This document shows positions 44,961-52,542 of a DNA stretch of 64,000 nucleotides, in pieces (positions within the stretch are counted from its first letter, which is position 1; each line of letters starts with the position of its first letter). The stretch comes from Actinomycetota bacterium (lineage in GTDB: Bacteria > Actinomycetota > UBA4738 > HRBIN12). Position numbers and translations under genes: made by a program. The notes below the pieces were generated by a model that was given only the letters and a program-made list of their open reading frames with translations, searched no databases and had not been told where the DNA came from. The stretch is taken from assembly GCA_040881665.1 (NCBI GenBank), contig JBBECT010000006.1:1-64000 (forward strand). Direction: 5' to 3'.

Positions 44961-46123
44961 GCGAGCGTCTCCCGGTAGGACTCGAGGTTGCGACGGGTCT
45001 CGCCGACGGAGTCGCCGCCGAACTTCTCCAGCACGGCGTCGGCGATCACGTACGCGGTGGCCGCCTCCCCCACCACGCCACCGGCCGGGACGGCGCAGAC
45101 ATCGGTCCTCTGCTTGATCGCGACGGCCTCCTCGCGGGTGACGATGTCCACCGTCGACAGGGGCTTGGGCACCGTGGAGAACGGTTTCATCGCGGCCCGC
45201 ACCCGGATCGGCTGACCGGTGCTCATCCCGCCCTCGATCCCGCCGGCGCGCATCGTCCTGCGGGTCAGCTCCCCACTGCGCGAGACGATCTCGTCGTGCG
45301 CCTTTGATCCGAGCCGGGCGGCGAGCGCGAATCCGTCCCCGACCTCGACACCCTTCACGGACTGGATCCCCATCAGCGCGAGCGCGAACCGGGCATCGAG
45401 CTTGCGGTCGTAGTGCACGTGCGAGCCGAGGCCGGGCGGCGCTCCGTACACGAGGACCTCGAACGTGCCGCCGATCGTGTCCCGCGACTTCCGTACCGCG
45501 TCGATCTCGGCCACCATCTTCTTGGAGACCGTCGGGTCGAAGCAGCGAACGGGCGACGCATCGATGCCCTCGAGGTCCTCGGGCCGCGGTGGCTTGGCGG
45601 TCGCGAGAACCGCGACCTTGCCGATCCTCACGATGTGGGACAGCACCCGGATCCCGAGATCGGCCAGGAACGCCTTCGCGAAGCACCCGACCGCTACGCG
45701 CGCCGCCGTCTCCCGAGCGCTCGCGCGCTCGAGCACGTTGCGGACGTCGTCGAAACCGTACTTCTGGACGCCGACGAGGTCCGCGTGTCCCGGCCGGGGC
45801 CGCGTGAGCCGGTCATCGGGGTCGATCTCGCCTTCGACCCCCATCAGCTCGGAGTACTTCGCGTCCCACTCCTTGTTCGGGATCACCACCGCGATCGGGC
45901 TCCCGAGGGTGCGACCGTGCCGGACGCCCGTGAGGATCTCGAACAGATCGGATTCGAACTTCTGTCGGCCGCTGCGCCCGTGCCCGAGGCGGCGGCGGGC
46001 CAGCTCGTCGGCGAGCTGCTTCGGGGAGACGGGCACACCGGCCGGCAGCCCCTCGAGGGTGGCCACGAGCGCCTGCCCGTGGGATTCCCCGGCCGTCAGC
46101 ATCCGCAACATGCGTCTCATCAT
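44957..46123 (-). CDS. aroC: Chorismate synthase
   Basis: Last shikimate step, making chorismate with reduced FMN. The 388-residue protein has the three family signatures: [21 protein letters not shown], the central ELVRPGHADL-type [20 protein letters not shown] with [14 protein letters not shown], and [21 protein letters not shown]. Several ATG codons crowd the start (46123, 46120, 46111, 46102); the true one is unsettled. It is the first gene after the pilus-operon terminator at 46186-46212. Confidence 0.95.
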   Translation of the reverse strand: MMRRMLRMLTAGESHGQALVATLEGLPAGVPVSPKQLADELARRRLGHGRSGRQKFESDLFEILTGVRHGRTLGSPIAVVIPNKEWDAKYSELMGVEGEIDPDDRLTRPRPGHADLVGVQKYGFDDVRNVLERASARETAARVAVGCFAKAFLADLGIRVLSHIVRIGKVAVLATAKPPRPEDLEGIDASPVRCFDPTVSKKMVAEIDAVRKSRDTIGGTFEVLVYGAPPGLGSHVHYDRKLDARFALALMGIQSVKGVEVGDGFALAARLGSKAHDEIVSRSGELTRRTMRAGGIEGGMSTGQPIRVRAAMKPFSTVPKPLSTVDIVTREEAVAIKQRTDVCAVPAGGVVGEAATAYVIADAVLEKFGGDSVGETRRNLESYRETLA

Positions 46124-46185
46124 AGGGAGTGAACAGGGGCGACGACCCTCGGAAGTCGCGTGGCGGCGTGCCTCCGGACATGGAA

Positions 46186-46212
46186 GAGGGCGGCCCCAAT
46201 GGGGCCGCCCTC
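46186..46212 (-). terminator. Terminator-like hairpin at the end of the pilMNO-P operon
   Basis: GAGGGCGGCCCC, loop ATT (minus strand), GGGGCCGCCCTC: a perfect 12-bp GC stem between the PilP-like gene stop and aroC. On the minus strand it is followed only by TTCC, so it is a strong hairpin without a long U-run. It separates the pilus and shikimate units. Confidence 0.68.
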
Positions 46213-46267
46213 GAACCGGCGACCGCTCCCCCCGTGGGCGGAACGCCGGTGACCTTTGCTCCGTTCG

Positions 46268-46846
46268 CTACTTCGGAGCGTCCGAACAGAGGCGGAACGA
46301 CTCGTCGCCGTACACGAACGTCGCGCAGCTGCTCGTCGTGTCGATCGACCGCACCTCGTAGTTCTGGTCGAACGTTCCTCCGACCGCCTCGTCGTAGACC
46401 TTCCCCTCGACATCCACGGTCACCCGGGGCGTTCCCCCGCGTGTGTAGACCGTGGTGAGGGTCACCTGCTTGCCGGCGACGTTCGAGCTCTGGTCGTCCG
46501 CGGGCTTCGCCGGATCGGTCTCCGGGTCCGCCGTGGTCTCGGTCGAGGTCGGGCTCGTCGTCGTGGTCGCCGTCACGGTCGGAGAGGGAGCCAGTTCCGG
46601 TGGCGTCGAGAATGGGTCGCGCCCGCTGAAGTTCACGACCTCCTTCGGCGACTTCGTCGGCGTCGGCGAGGCGGTGGTCGGCTCGGGCTCGGGAGCACCG
46701 CTCGCAGGAACCGGAGCCGGTGTCGGTGCCGCCGTCTCCTCGTCTCCTCCCCCGAGCACCTGCGTGACCAGGAAGAAGGCGACGGCGATCCCCGCGATCA
46801 CGCCGAGGATGATCAAAGCCCGTCGGTCGCGCTCGGTCATCGCCAT
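46268..46846 (-). CDS. PilP/GspC-like pilus assembly protein
   Basis: Membrane-anchored protein of 192 residues at the PilP position of a pilMNOP operon. After MAMTERDRRA there is one membrane helix (IILGVIAGIAVAFFLVTQVL), then a Pro/Thr/Ser-rich linker of about 100 residues. Within it lies NFSGRDPFSTPP, matching the RNPF/GRDPF motif of PilP and GspC. A small C-terminal beta domain follows (VTLTTVYTRGGTPRVTVDVEG) with two Cys that may pair. It should link PilNO to the outer assembly; as a Gram-positive-type lineage is likely, no PilQ secretin is expected or seen. One-base junction with pilO. Confidence 0.7.
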   Translation of the reverse strand: MAMTERDRRALIILGVIAGIAVAFFLVTQVLGGGDEETAAPTPAPVPASGAPEPEPTTASPTPTKSPKEVVNFSGRDPFSTPPELAPSPTVTATTTTSPTSTETTADPETDPAKPADDQSSNVAGKQVTLTTVYTRGGTPRVTVDVEGKVYDEAVGGTFDQNYEVRSIDTTSSCATFVYGDESFRLCSDAPK

Positions 46847-47511
46847 CAGGCACCTCCCTCGGTCGCGGGTTCAGCAGCAGCGTCTTCGCTCGGACCCGGG
46901 ACGGAGTTCGGCCCGGCACTGATGTCCGTCGTGAAGAACTCAACGGTGAACTGCCCGGTGAGCTCGGCCGTCGTCGCGGTCGTGGTGTCTGTGGCCGTCT
47001 CTTCCGTGGTCGTCTCCTCCGTCGTCGCCGCGGTCGTCGTGCCCCCGGTCAGCGATACCGACGTGACCTTCGCGGCTCGAGGGAGCGTCTCCAGGTTGTA
47101 CAGGAACTCCTCGAGCGCGAAGTAGGTTCCGCTCGTGTCGAGCGTGACGATCACCGTCGAGTACTCCGCGCCCTCGGCCGCGACCGGGTTGGCGGTCGAG
47201 ATCGACAACGGATCGACACCCGCGCGGTCAGCCGCGCTCTGCAGTAGCAAGATCATCCCGGGCTGGTCTTCCGTCGGCGGGATCATCGTGCCGATCTGCC
47301 GGATCTTCTCGTTCGTCACCGGGGCGTCCTCTCTCGCCGCCTCGAGTTGAGCGAGCGTCAGCTGCAACGAGGTTTCCTGCTGCTCCGCTTGGTCGAGCTC
47401 ATCCTGCTTCTCCGAGACCTGTGCTCGCTTCGGCATGACGAGGAAAAAGATCACGAGCACCGCGAGTAGAACTCCGGCCACGGCTGCGATGAGCGGCGCA
47501 CGCTTGTTCAC
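46846..47511 (-). CDS. pilO: Type IV pilus assembly protein PilO
   Basis: Inner-membrane alignment subcomplex protein of 221 residues. A single N-terminal membrane helix (APLIAAVAGVLLAVLVIFFL) is followed by a coiled coil (VSEKQDELDQAEQQETSLQL), the IPPTEDQPGMILLLQSAADR region typical of PilO, and a ferredoxin-like domain (YFALEEFLYNLETLPRAAKV). A Thr-rich low-complexity insert near 155-180 interrupts the last domain. It starts four bases inside the pilN 3' end. Confidence 0.88.
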   Translation of the reverse strand: MNKRAPLIAAVAGVLLAVLVIFFLVMPKRAQVSEKQDELDQAEQQETSLQLTLAQLEAAREDAPVTNEKIRQIGTMIPPTEDQPGMILLLQSAADRAGVDPLSISTANPVAAEGAEYSTVIVTLDTSGTYFALEEFLYNLETLPRAAKVTSVSLTGGTTTAATTEETTTEETATDTTTATTAELTGQFTVEFFTTDISAGPNSVPGPSEDAAAEPATEGGA

Positions 47512-48143
47512 GCGATCTCCTCAACTTCCCGGCCGCGTTCGGTAACGACGTCGTCGGTCAGGTCCGCCGAGCTGGAGAACGTGTACTGCCTGCTCCGCGG
47601 CGACGTTTCCGTCAAAACGGACGAGAACGGGTTCACCCAGCCATCGACCTGCGTCTGCCTCGTCAGCCAGACCGTAGCCGCCTCGAGGTTGGCCACGGTG
47701 CCCGTGAACGTCAAGGTGCCGATGATCCCCGTGTCCGCGAGAGTGGGATCGACGACGGTCGCCGCCGCGCCGGTGGCCGCGGTGGTTCCGCTCAAGTTGT
47801 CGAGGACCGCGTCGGGCGGGATCACGCGCGAGACGTCCAAGAGGATGCCCGACCACGCGACCTCACCGGCGAACACCTGCGCTTCGAGCGCCTCCTTCTC
47901 CGCGAGATCGGTCTGTAGATCGCCGAACTCCTGCAGACTCGCGATCTTCGTCTGAAGGGCGGCATTCGTTTGTTCCTGCGCCGCGAGCTCGTCCTCGACG
48001 CTCGAAAGGTTCATCGTCTGAAGCACGTAGTACGCACCGATCAGCACGAGCACACCGACCACGCCGAGGATCACCAGGGCCGTTCGCTGCCGCAGCTTCT
48101 GCCGCTGTTTGATCTCGGGGGGGAGGAGGTTGACCTGGCTCAC
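47508..48143 (-). CDS. pilN: Type IV pilus assembly protein PilN
   Basis: Partner of PilM and PilO in the membrane. The 211-residue protein begins MSQVNLLPPEIKQRQKLRQR, with the NLLP motif that docks into PilM. It has one membrane helix (ALVILGVVGVLVLIGAYYVL), a coiled coil and a periplasmic-type domain (WSGILLDVSRVIPPDAVLDN). It overlaps pilM and pilO by four bases each, indicating tight translational coupling. Confidence 0.9.
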   Translation of the reverse strand: MSQVNLLPPEIKQRQKLRQRTALVILGVVGVLVLIGAYYVLQTMNLSSVEDELAAQEQTNAALQTKIASLQEFGDLQTDLAEKEALEAQVFAGEVAWSGILLDVSRVIPPDAVLDNLSGTTAATGAAATVVDPTLADTGIIGTLTFTGTVANLEAATVWLTRQTQVDGWVNPFSSVLTETSPRSRQYTFSSSADLTDDVVTERGREVEEIA

Positions 48144-49198
48144 TTGCCTCCTCCTTCCGGGATCGCAAGGCCGACCGCGGTGGCAAGCACCGGCTCGGCC
48201 TCTCCCATCGCCGCGTCGGAGAGCTTGAGCTGAGGTCGCACGGTTCCGAACGCGTGGCCGCGTTCGACCCGGACGGGGATCCGCTCCTGCAGCATCTCGA
48301 GGAAGCCCTCGAGCTTCGAACCGCCACCGGTGACCAGGAGGCGGCCCACACGAGCGCCGGGGACCTGTGCCGTGTAGAACTCGAGCGACGAGCGAACCTC
48401 GTCGACGAAGGCGCTCGCTCGCGTCATCGCGACGCGGTGCACGTCGTCGAACGACGGGGCGCCCTCGAGCTCCTCGCCCTTCTTCACGCGTTCGGCGACG
48501 TCGTCCTCCAGCCCGAGGTCGCGGGCGATCGTGCTCGTGACGTCCTTGCCTCCCGACGGGAGGATCCGTACGAAGCGCGTGATCCCGTCCGCGTGGACGC
48601 AGATGTTCGTCACGTCTGATCCGACGTCGATCACCGCCTCGTCGCCGGGCGTCTCGAGCTCCATCCCCGCCTCGGCACTGCCGATCGACCGAACGAGGGC
48701 GAACGGGATCAGATCGAGACCGATCGGGACGAGCTTCGCGCGGTCCACGGCGTCGACAAGGGCCTCGACCATCCCCTTCTGGGCCGCGACGAGGAGGATC
48801 CGCAGCATCTTGCGGTCCTCCTGCTCGAACTCACCGAGCACGTCGAAGTCGAGCACGGCCTCGTCGACCGGCATCGGGATGAACTCCTGCACCTGGAATC
48901 CGAGGGACTCGCGAAGTTCCTTCTCCGGGAGCCACGGAAGGGCGACCTCGCGGACGACAACGCGTTGGTTGCCGACACCCAGCACGACCTGGCGTCCCTT
49001 GAACCCGCCGCGGCTCCACAGTTCCTTGAGGGCTTCACCGACGATCTCGGGATTGCGAACCTCACCGTTCTCGACGGCACCGACCGGCAGCGCGACCTGG
49101 GCGGCGCGCACGAGGGACGGAGGGTTGCCGCCGCCGAGCTCGACCGCCCGAACGCTCGTCGAGCCGATGTCGAGTCCGATCCGGGTCCGTCGCGGCAC
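48140..49198 (-). CDS. pilM: Type IV pilus assembly ATPase PilM
   Basis: Actin-like cytosolic protein that recruits PilN to the pilus machine. The 352-residue protein has the phosphate-1 motif RIGLDIGSTSVRAVEL, the NQRVVVREVALPWLPEKEL stretch typical of PilM, VIDVGSDVTNICVHADG and the adenosine motif LLVTGGGSKLEGFLEML. GTG at 49198 immediately follows the HTH gene stop (49200), so the HTH protein and PilM are probably made from one transcript. Confidence 0.93.
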   Translation of the reverse strand: MPRRTRIGLDIGSTSVRAVELGGGNPPSLVRAAQVALPVGAVENGEVRNPEIVGEALKELWSRGGFKGRQVVLGVGNQRVVVREVALPWLPEKELRESLGFQVQEFIPMPVDEAVLDFDVLGEFEQEDRKMLRILLVAAQKGMVEALVDAVDRAKLVPIGLDLIPFALVRSIGSAEAGMELETPGDEAVIDVGSDVTNICVHADGITRFVRILPSGGKDVTSTIARDLGLEDDVAERVKKGEELEGAPSFDDVHRVAMTRASAFVDEVRSSLEFYTAQVPGARVGRLLVTGGGSKLEGFLEMLQERIPVRVERGHAFGTVRPQLKLSDAAMGEAEPVLATAVGLAIPEGGGK

Positions 49199-49199
49199 G

Positions 49200-49436
49200 C
49201 TACTCGCCCTCCACCCAGACCGAGCGCTCCGAGAGGTAGCGTTCGATCTCCGACTCCCGGATCCGGTAGTTCTTGCCGACACGGATCGCCGCCAGCTGCC
49301 CGCTCTTGATCAGGCGGTACACGGTCATGTTGGACACGCGCATGATGTCCGCCACTTCAGCGACGGTCAGCAGGCGGTCCCCCACTCCGGACTTCTGGCT
49401 CACCGGCTCCGTCTCCACGTGTGGCTCGGGCGCCAC
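49200..49436 (-). CDS. Small excisionase/MerR-like helix-turn-helix protein
   Basis: 78-residue DNA-binding protein with a winged-helix fold of the excisionase/BldC type: DRLLTVAEVADIMRVSNMTV is the helix-turn-helix, followed by YRLIKSGQLAAIRVGKNYRI as the wing, and SEIERYLSER. About 20 unconserved residues precede it. No integrase or phage gene is nearby, so it is more likely a regulator than a true excisionase. It is the first gene of the unit that continues into pilMNO, so it may control pilus genes or itself. Targets are unknown. Confidence 0.85.
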   Translation of the reverse strand: MAPEPHVETEPVSQKSGVGDRLLTVAEVADIMRVSNMTVYRLIKSGQLAAIRVGKNYRIRESEIERYLSERSVWVEGE

Positions 49437-49502
49437 GTCGGCAACACTTGCAACATCACGCTCAGATCGCCTCTCCGACGCTCCTGAGCCACAAGCTCAC
49501 GG

Positions 49503-49532
49503 AACGTAGCCGTCTGCCACAGATCGTGTCAA
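49503..49532 (-). promoter_or_regulatory. Promoter of the HTH-pilM-pilN-pilO operon
   Basis: A perfect -35 TTGACA (49527-49532) and a -10 TACGTT (49503-49508) are 18 bases apart on the minus strand. Transcription should begin near 49496, giving a 5' UTR of about 60 bases before the HTH gene. Confidence 0.6.
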
Positions 49533-49701
49533 TGCGGTTCATCTCTGTACCCTCGGCAATCCGAGCGTAATTACGTAGGTGTGATTCCCAAGTGCCCCAA
49601 AGATTCACACAGGTAACGACAATGCTCTCCCCCGACAGACCTGCGGCGGGGTGGGCCGATCGGGTGATGCGGCGCGGTCGACGGGCGATGGCCCGAAGGG
49701 A
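49533..49701. other. Non-coding gap with palindrome between pilD and the HTH operon
   Basis: This stretch contains no gene. CGTAATTACG at 49566-49575 is a perfect 10-base palindrome about 35 bases upstream of the operon -35 box and could be an operator. Just beyond it, TGTGATTC and GATTCACA form an imperfect inverted repeat (about 49580-49609). Its AT content is higher than the surroundings. No clear terminator for pilD was seen. Confidence 0.35.
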
Positions 49702-50481
49702 TCAGCCCGGCAGGGTCAGATCGAGGTAGGCCCTCGAGATGGGTTCGGCGAAGAATGCGGCGATCATCGCGCCGGCCGCGAGGTAGGGCCCGAACGGGAT
49801 CGCCTGCTTCCGCCCGAGCCCGATCAGCAGCGCGACGATCGACCCGATCCCCCCGAGCAGGATCCCCACGCCGGCCGCGACCCCCACGTAGCGCAGGCCA
49901 AGAGAGCCAAGCACGAGGCCGATCAGCGCCACGAGCTTCACGTCGCCCATCCCCATGCCCCGGGGGACAACGACCGCGATCAGCAGCAGCGCCCCCCCAT
50001 AGATGGCGAGCCCGAACCCCGCTCGGGCGAGGTCGACGGGCGCTCCGAACAGCCGGGCGATCACCAGATACACGGGGAAAACGATCAGCGCCGGATAGGT
50101 GATCAGGTTGGGGATGATCCGGTGGCGGATGTCGATCACAGCGATCGGCGGCATCAGCGCGAGGAACAACGCCATCATCACCGCCACCCACAGATCGTCG
50201 AAGACGAGCGCTGCAGCGACGAACAGCCCGGCGGTCCCGAGCTCCACGATCGGATAGACGACCGAGATCCGTGCGCCGCACGAGCGACATCGGCCGCGAA
50301 GGAGCAGCCACGACACGACGGGGATGTTGTCGACGTTCCGGAGCTCGGCGCCACACGAGGGACACCTCGAGCGCGGCGCGACGACAGACTCCCGGTTGGG
50401 GACGCGGTGCACCACGACCGTAAGGAAGCTGCCGATCGGCAGGCCGAACAGACCGAAGATGATGGCTCGTAAGGTCGTCAT
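49702..50481 (-). CDS. pilD: Prepilin peptidase (A24 family)
   Basis: Membrane aspartic protease that cleaves the leader peptides of the pilins encoded nearby and may N-methylate them. The 259-residue protein has several membrane helices, a cytosolic zinc loop with two CxxC pairs (SRCPSCGAELRN; GRCRSCGARIS), and both catalytic aspartates: AVIDIRHRIIPN and MGMGDVKLVALIG. The ATG at 50481 lies nine bases after a TAGGCT box, so it may be transcribed alone as well as after the PilX-like gene. Confidence 0.95.
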   Translation of the reverse strand: MTTLRAIIFGLFGLPIGSFLTVVVHRVPNRESVVAPRSRCPSCGAELRNVDNIPVVSWLLLRGRCRSCGARISVVYPIVELGTAGLFVAAALVFDDLWVAVMMALFLALMPPIAVIDIRHRIIPNLITYPALIVFPVYLVIARLFGAPVDLARAGFGLAIYGGALLLIAVVVPRGMGMGDVKLVALIGLVLGSLGLRYVGVAAGVGILLGGIGSIVALLIGLGRKQAIPFGPYLAAGAMIAAFFAEPISRAYLDLTLPG

Positions 50482-50490
50482 CGGGACGGG

Positions 50491-50496
50491 AGCCTA
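50491..50496 (-). promoter_or_regulatory. -10 box upstream of pilD
   Basis: TAGGCT (in GAATAGGCTCC) on the minus strand ends nine bases before the pilD ATG. It predicts a leader of only two or three bases. No -35 is obvious. Confidence 0.38.
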
Positions 50497-50530
50497 TTCG
50501 GTGATGCGGCTCCAAGGTGGGACCCGGCGT

Positions 50531-52027
50531 CTAGAGGCAGGCCCAGGGGTCGCTCGTCGGCCGGCACTCGTTCCACAGCGTCTGCTCGAGCCCGGTGCCG
50601 AAACCCAGGATCCGTTCGATCCGGGAGTTGTAGACGATGTCGAATCCGTTCTTGATGTTCATCGAACCCGCGTAGAGGGCACCCTCGGCCGAGTTGGAGG
50701 AGTTCTTGAAGGCCATCTTCCCCGGCGTGTACAAGACGCCGGCAACACCGTCGTCGGGGTCCGTGGAAGTGCCCGAGTCGAACACGACCGAGTTCTTCCC
50801 GTAGATGCTGCAGTCACCGCCGTTCGTCGTGCACGTCGTCCCCGTGGGTGGCACGTAGAGCGAGACGATCACGACCGTCACCCCGGGCACACTCGTGCTG
50901 ATCGTGCCCGTGTTACCCAAGTCGATCGGCGCGTTCGTGATGATGGTCAGGTCTCCTCCGAGCGAGAGACCATCCAGATCGATCCGCGTCGTCTTGCTCG
51001 GCTGCGTCTGCCAGATCGCGAACGAGCCGGACATGTCCGATTTCGAGACCGCGTTGAACTGCGTCACCGCGGTCGCCGAAGTGTTCGTCGCTCCGCACGT
51101 CCCGCTGCTCGGGTAGCAGTTCAGCGACGGGTAGTTCGTCGGGTCAAAGGTGAACGCCGGCAGCGGAACCACGGCGGGGGGCTCGGTCAGGGTGCGCGGC
51201 TGGGCCGGTAGATTGGGTACCGACGAGGTGATCGTGCCGCAGGCGGTTGCCTGACCCTCGACCGTACCGCCGGTGATGTTGTAGAGCGCCTGCGTAGCGC
51301 ACCCGGGACTCACGCTCGACGGTGCGGAGGCCTTCGCGTCGCCTTCGGTCCTCGCGCCGTTGCTCATCGCGATGCCGGGCTCACCCCCCGTCCAGACACT
51401 GCCTTCCTTGTCGGTGCATTCGTGTCCGCTGGGGAACGTGTGGGACTTGAGCACCACGGAATTGTTCGCCATCGTCACGCCCCCGTTAGCGCTGAGCACG
51501 CTGCCGCAGATCGTGGTGTTCTGGCCGATCGTGACGCTGTTCGTGGCGTAGATGTCCCCGGCGATGTTCTGGTCGTTCTTGACCTCCATGTCGGACGCGG
51601 AGAACAGGGCGTAGCGGAACGTCGGGATCGGCTCCAACAAGATCTGCACCTTCCGGATCTGTCGCGCACCGGTCATCGTCGGGTAGTACCCCACGGATTC
51701 GATCTCGACGTCTCCGGCGCCCACCGTGCGCCAACTCACTTGGTACTCGCCGTCCTGACCGTCGATGGGCGTGCAGACATCCACCGGATCGTCGACCGCA
51801 CAGTCCGAGGTCGCGGCCCGGTCGGCGGTGAGCCGGCCGATCGCGTCGTTTAGTCCGGATTCGGCTACCCCGAGGGTGCGCGACCAGCGCGCACCGTTCT
51901 CCGCAAGGTTGAACGCGGCGTTGCCCGCTGAAAGGGCCACGACCATCAGCAGGGTCATCACCGTCAGCAGGATGATCGCGGTCACGAGGGCGAAGCCCTC
52001 TTCCTCGCGTCGAAGCCTCGAGAGCAT
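50531..52027 (-). CDS. PilX-like minor pilin / pilus tip protein
   Basis: Secreted pilus component of 498 residues. The N-terminus (REEEGFALVTAIILLTVMTL) is the hydrophobic helix of PilX-type minor pilins, with Glu before the membrane segment and a GFAL cleavage-like site. The long C-terminal region is rich in Thr, Ser, Asn and Gly, with repeated short beta-like segments (IAGDIYATNSVTIGQNTTIC; DLTIITNAPIDLGNTGTIST), consistent with a beta-helical domain. At least eight Cys could form disulfides outside the cell. Adhesion or tip function is inferred. GGAGG precedes the ATG. Confidence 0.75.
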   Translation of the reverse strand: MLSRLRREEEGFALVTAIILLTVMTLLMVVALSAGNAAFNLAENGARWSRTLGVAESGLNDAIGRLTADRAATSDCAVDDPVDVCTPIDGQDGEYQVSWRTVGAGDVEIESVGYYPTMTGARQIRKVQILLEPIPTFRYALFSASDMEVKNDQNIAGDIYATNSVTIGQNTTICGSVLSANGGVTMANNSVVLKSHTFPSGHECTDKEGSVWTGGEPGIAMSNGARTEGDAKASAPSSVSPGCATQALYNITGGTVEGQATACGTITSSVPNLPAQPRTLTEPPAVVPLPAFTFDPTNYPSLNCYPSSGTCGATNTSATAVTQFNAVSKSDMSGSFAIWQTQPSKTTRIDLDGLSLGGDLTIITNAPIDLGNTGTISTSVPGVTVVIVSLYVPPTGTTCTTNGGDCSIYGKNSVVFDSGTSTDPDDGVAGVLYTPGKMAFKNSSNSAEGALYAGSMNIKNGFDIVYNSRIERILGFGTGLEQTLWNECRPTSDPWACL

Positions 52028-52044
52028 GGTGTCCGATCCCTCCG

Positions 52045-52542
52045 TTAGGTGGTCGTCGCGTTGCGCAAGAAGACGTCAGCCTGGATCGGCACATCCTGCG
52101 TGTGCGTATCCAGGTCCAGCGAGATGTCGACCGAGAGGTCGTCGGGATAGGTGAACACCTGGTCCGAAGCAAGTTGCGAGAGCTGCGGTACCGCGGTGCC
52201 CCCGTCGACCGCGCGGACCAGCGTGTAGGGGGCAGAACCCCCCTGGACGCGCCACGAGATGTCGTGCGGGTCTCCGTCGATGTAGGTGTCCACGTCGATC
52301 CGGCTTGCGGTGCTCGTCCCCGCGTCGACCGATACTCCCTGGCGCAGATCCTTGGTCAAGCGCTGCAGTGCGATCTGGCCGTCGCCGAGCACGTCGCGGC
52401 GGTTCGAGATGATGCTCGTATCCTTGAACGCCCTCATGGCGACCCCCAGAACGGCGGTCGTGATGATGCTCATGATCATCAGCGTCACCATGACCTCGAC
52501 GAGCGTGAACCCGCCCTCCCGGGGATCAGACCGAGACGACAT
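52045..52542 (-). CDS. PilW-like minor prepilin
   Basis: Minor pilin of about 165 residues. The type IV prepilin motif is clear: EGGFTLVEVMVTLMIMSI, with cleavage after Gly and Glu at +5. The head domain includes RDVLGDGQIALQRLTKDLRQ, a pattern seen in PilW/PilJ-type pseudopilins. The ATG at 52542 (MSSRSDPREGGF) gives a short leader peptide; an in-frame start at 52554 is less likely. The gene overlaps the end of the PilV-like gene, so the three minor pilins are one unit. Confidence 0.85.
   Translation of the reverse strand: MSSRSDPREGGFTLVEVMVTLMIMSIITTAVLGVAMRAFKDTSIISNRRDVLGDGQIALQRLTKDLRQGVSVDAGTSTASRIDVDTYIDGDPHDISWRVQGGSAPYTLVRAVDGGTAVPQLSQLASDQVFTYPDDLSVDISLDLDTHTQDVPIQADVFLRNATTT

Noticed and set aside
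46960-47045. Thr-rich stretch in pilO as a tandem repeat or frameshift
   Set aside because: The frame continues into a sensible C-terminus, and the repeat units are irregular. It is best read as a low-complexity linker.
49200-49436. Phage excisionase, implying an integrated element
   Set aside because: The HTH type is shared with small regulators such as BldC. No integrase, attachment repeats or phage genes surround it, and it is tightly joined to pilM.
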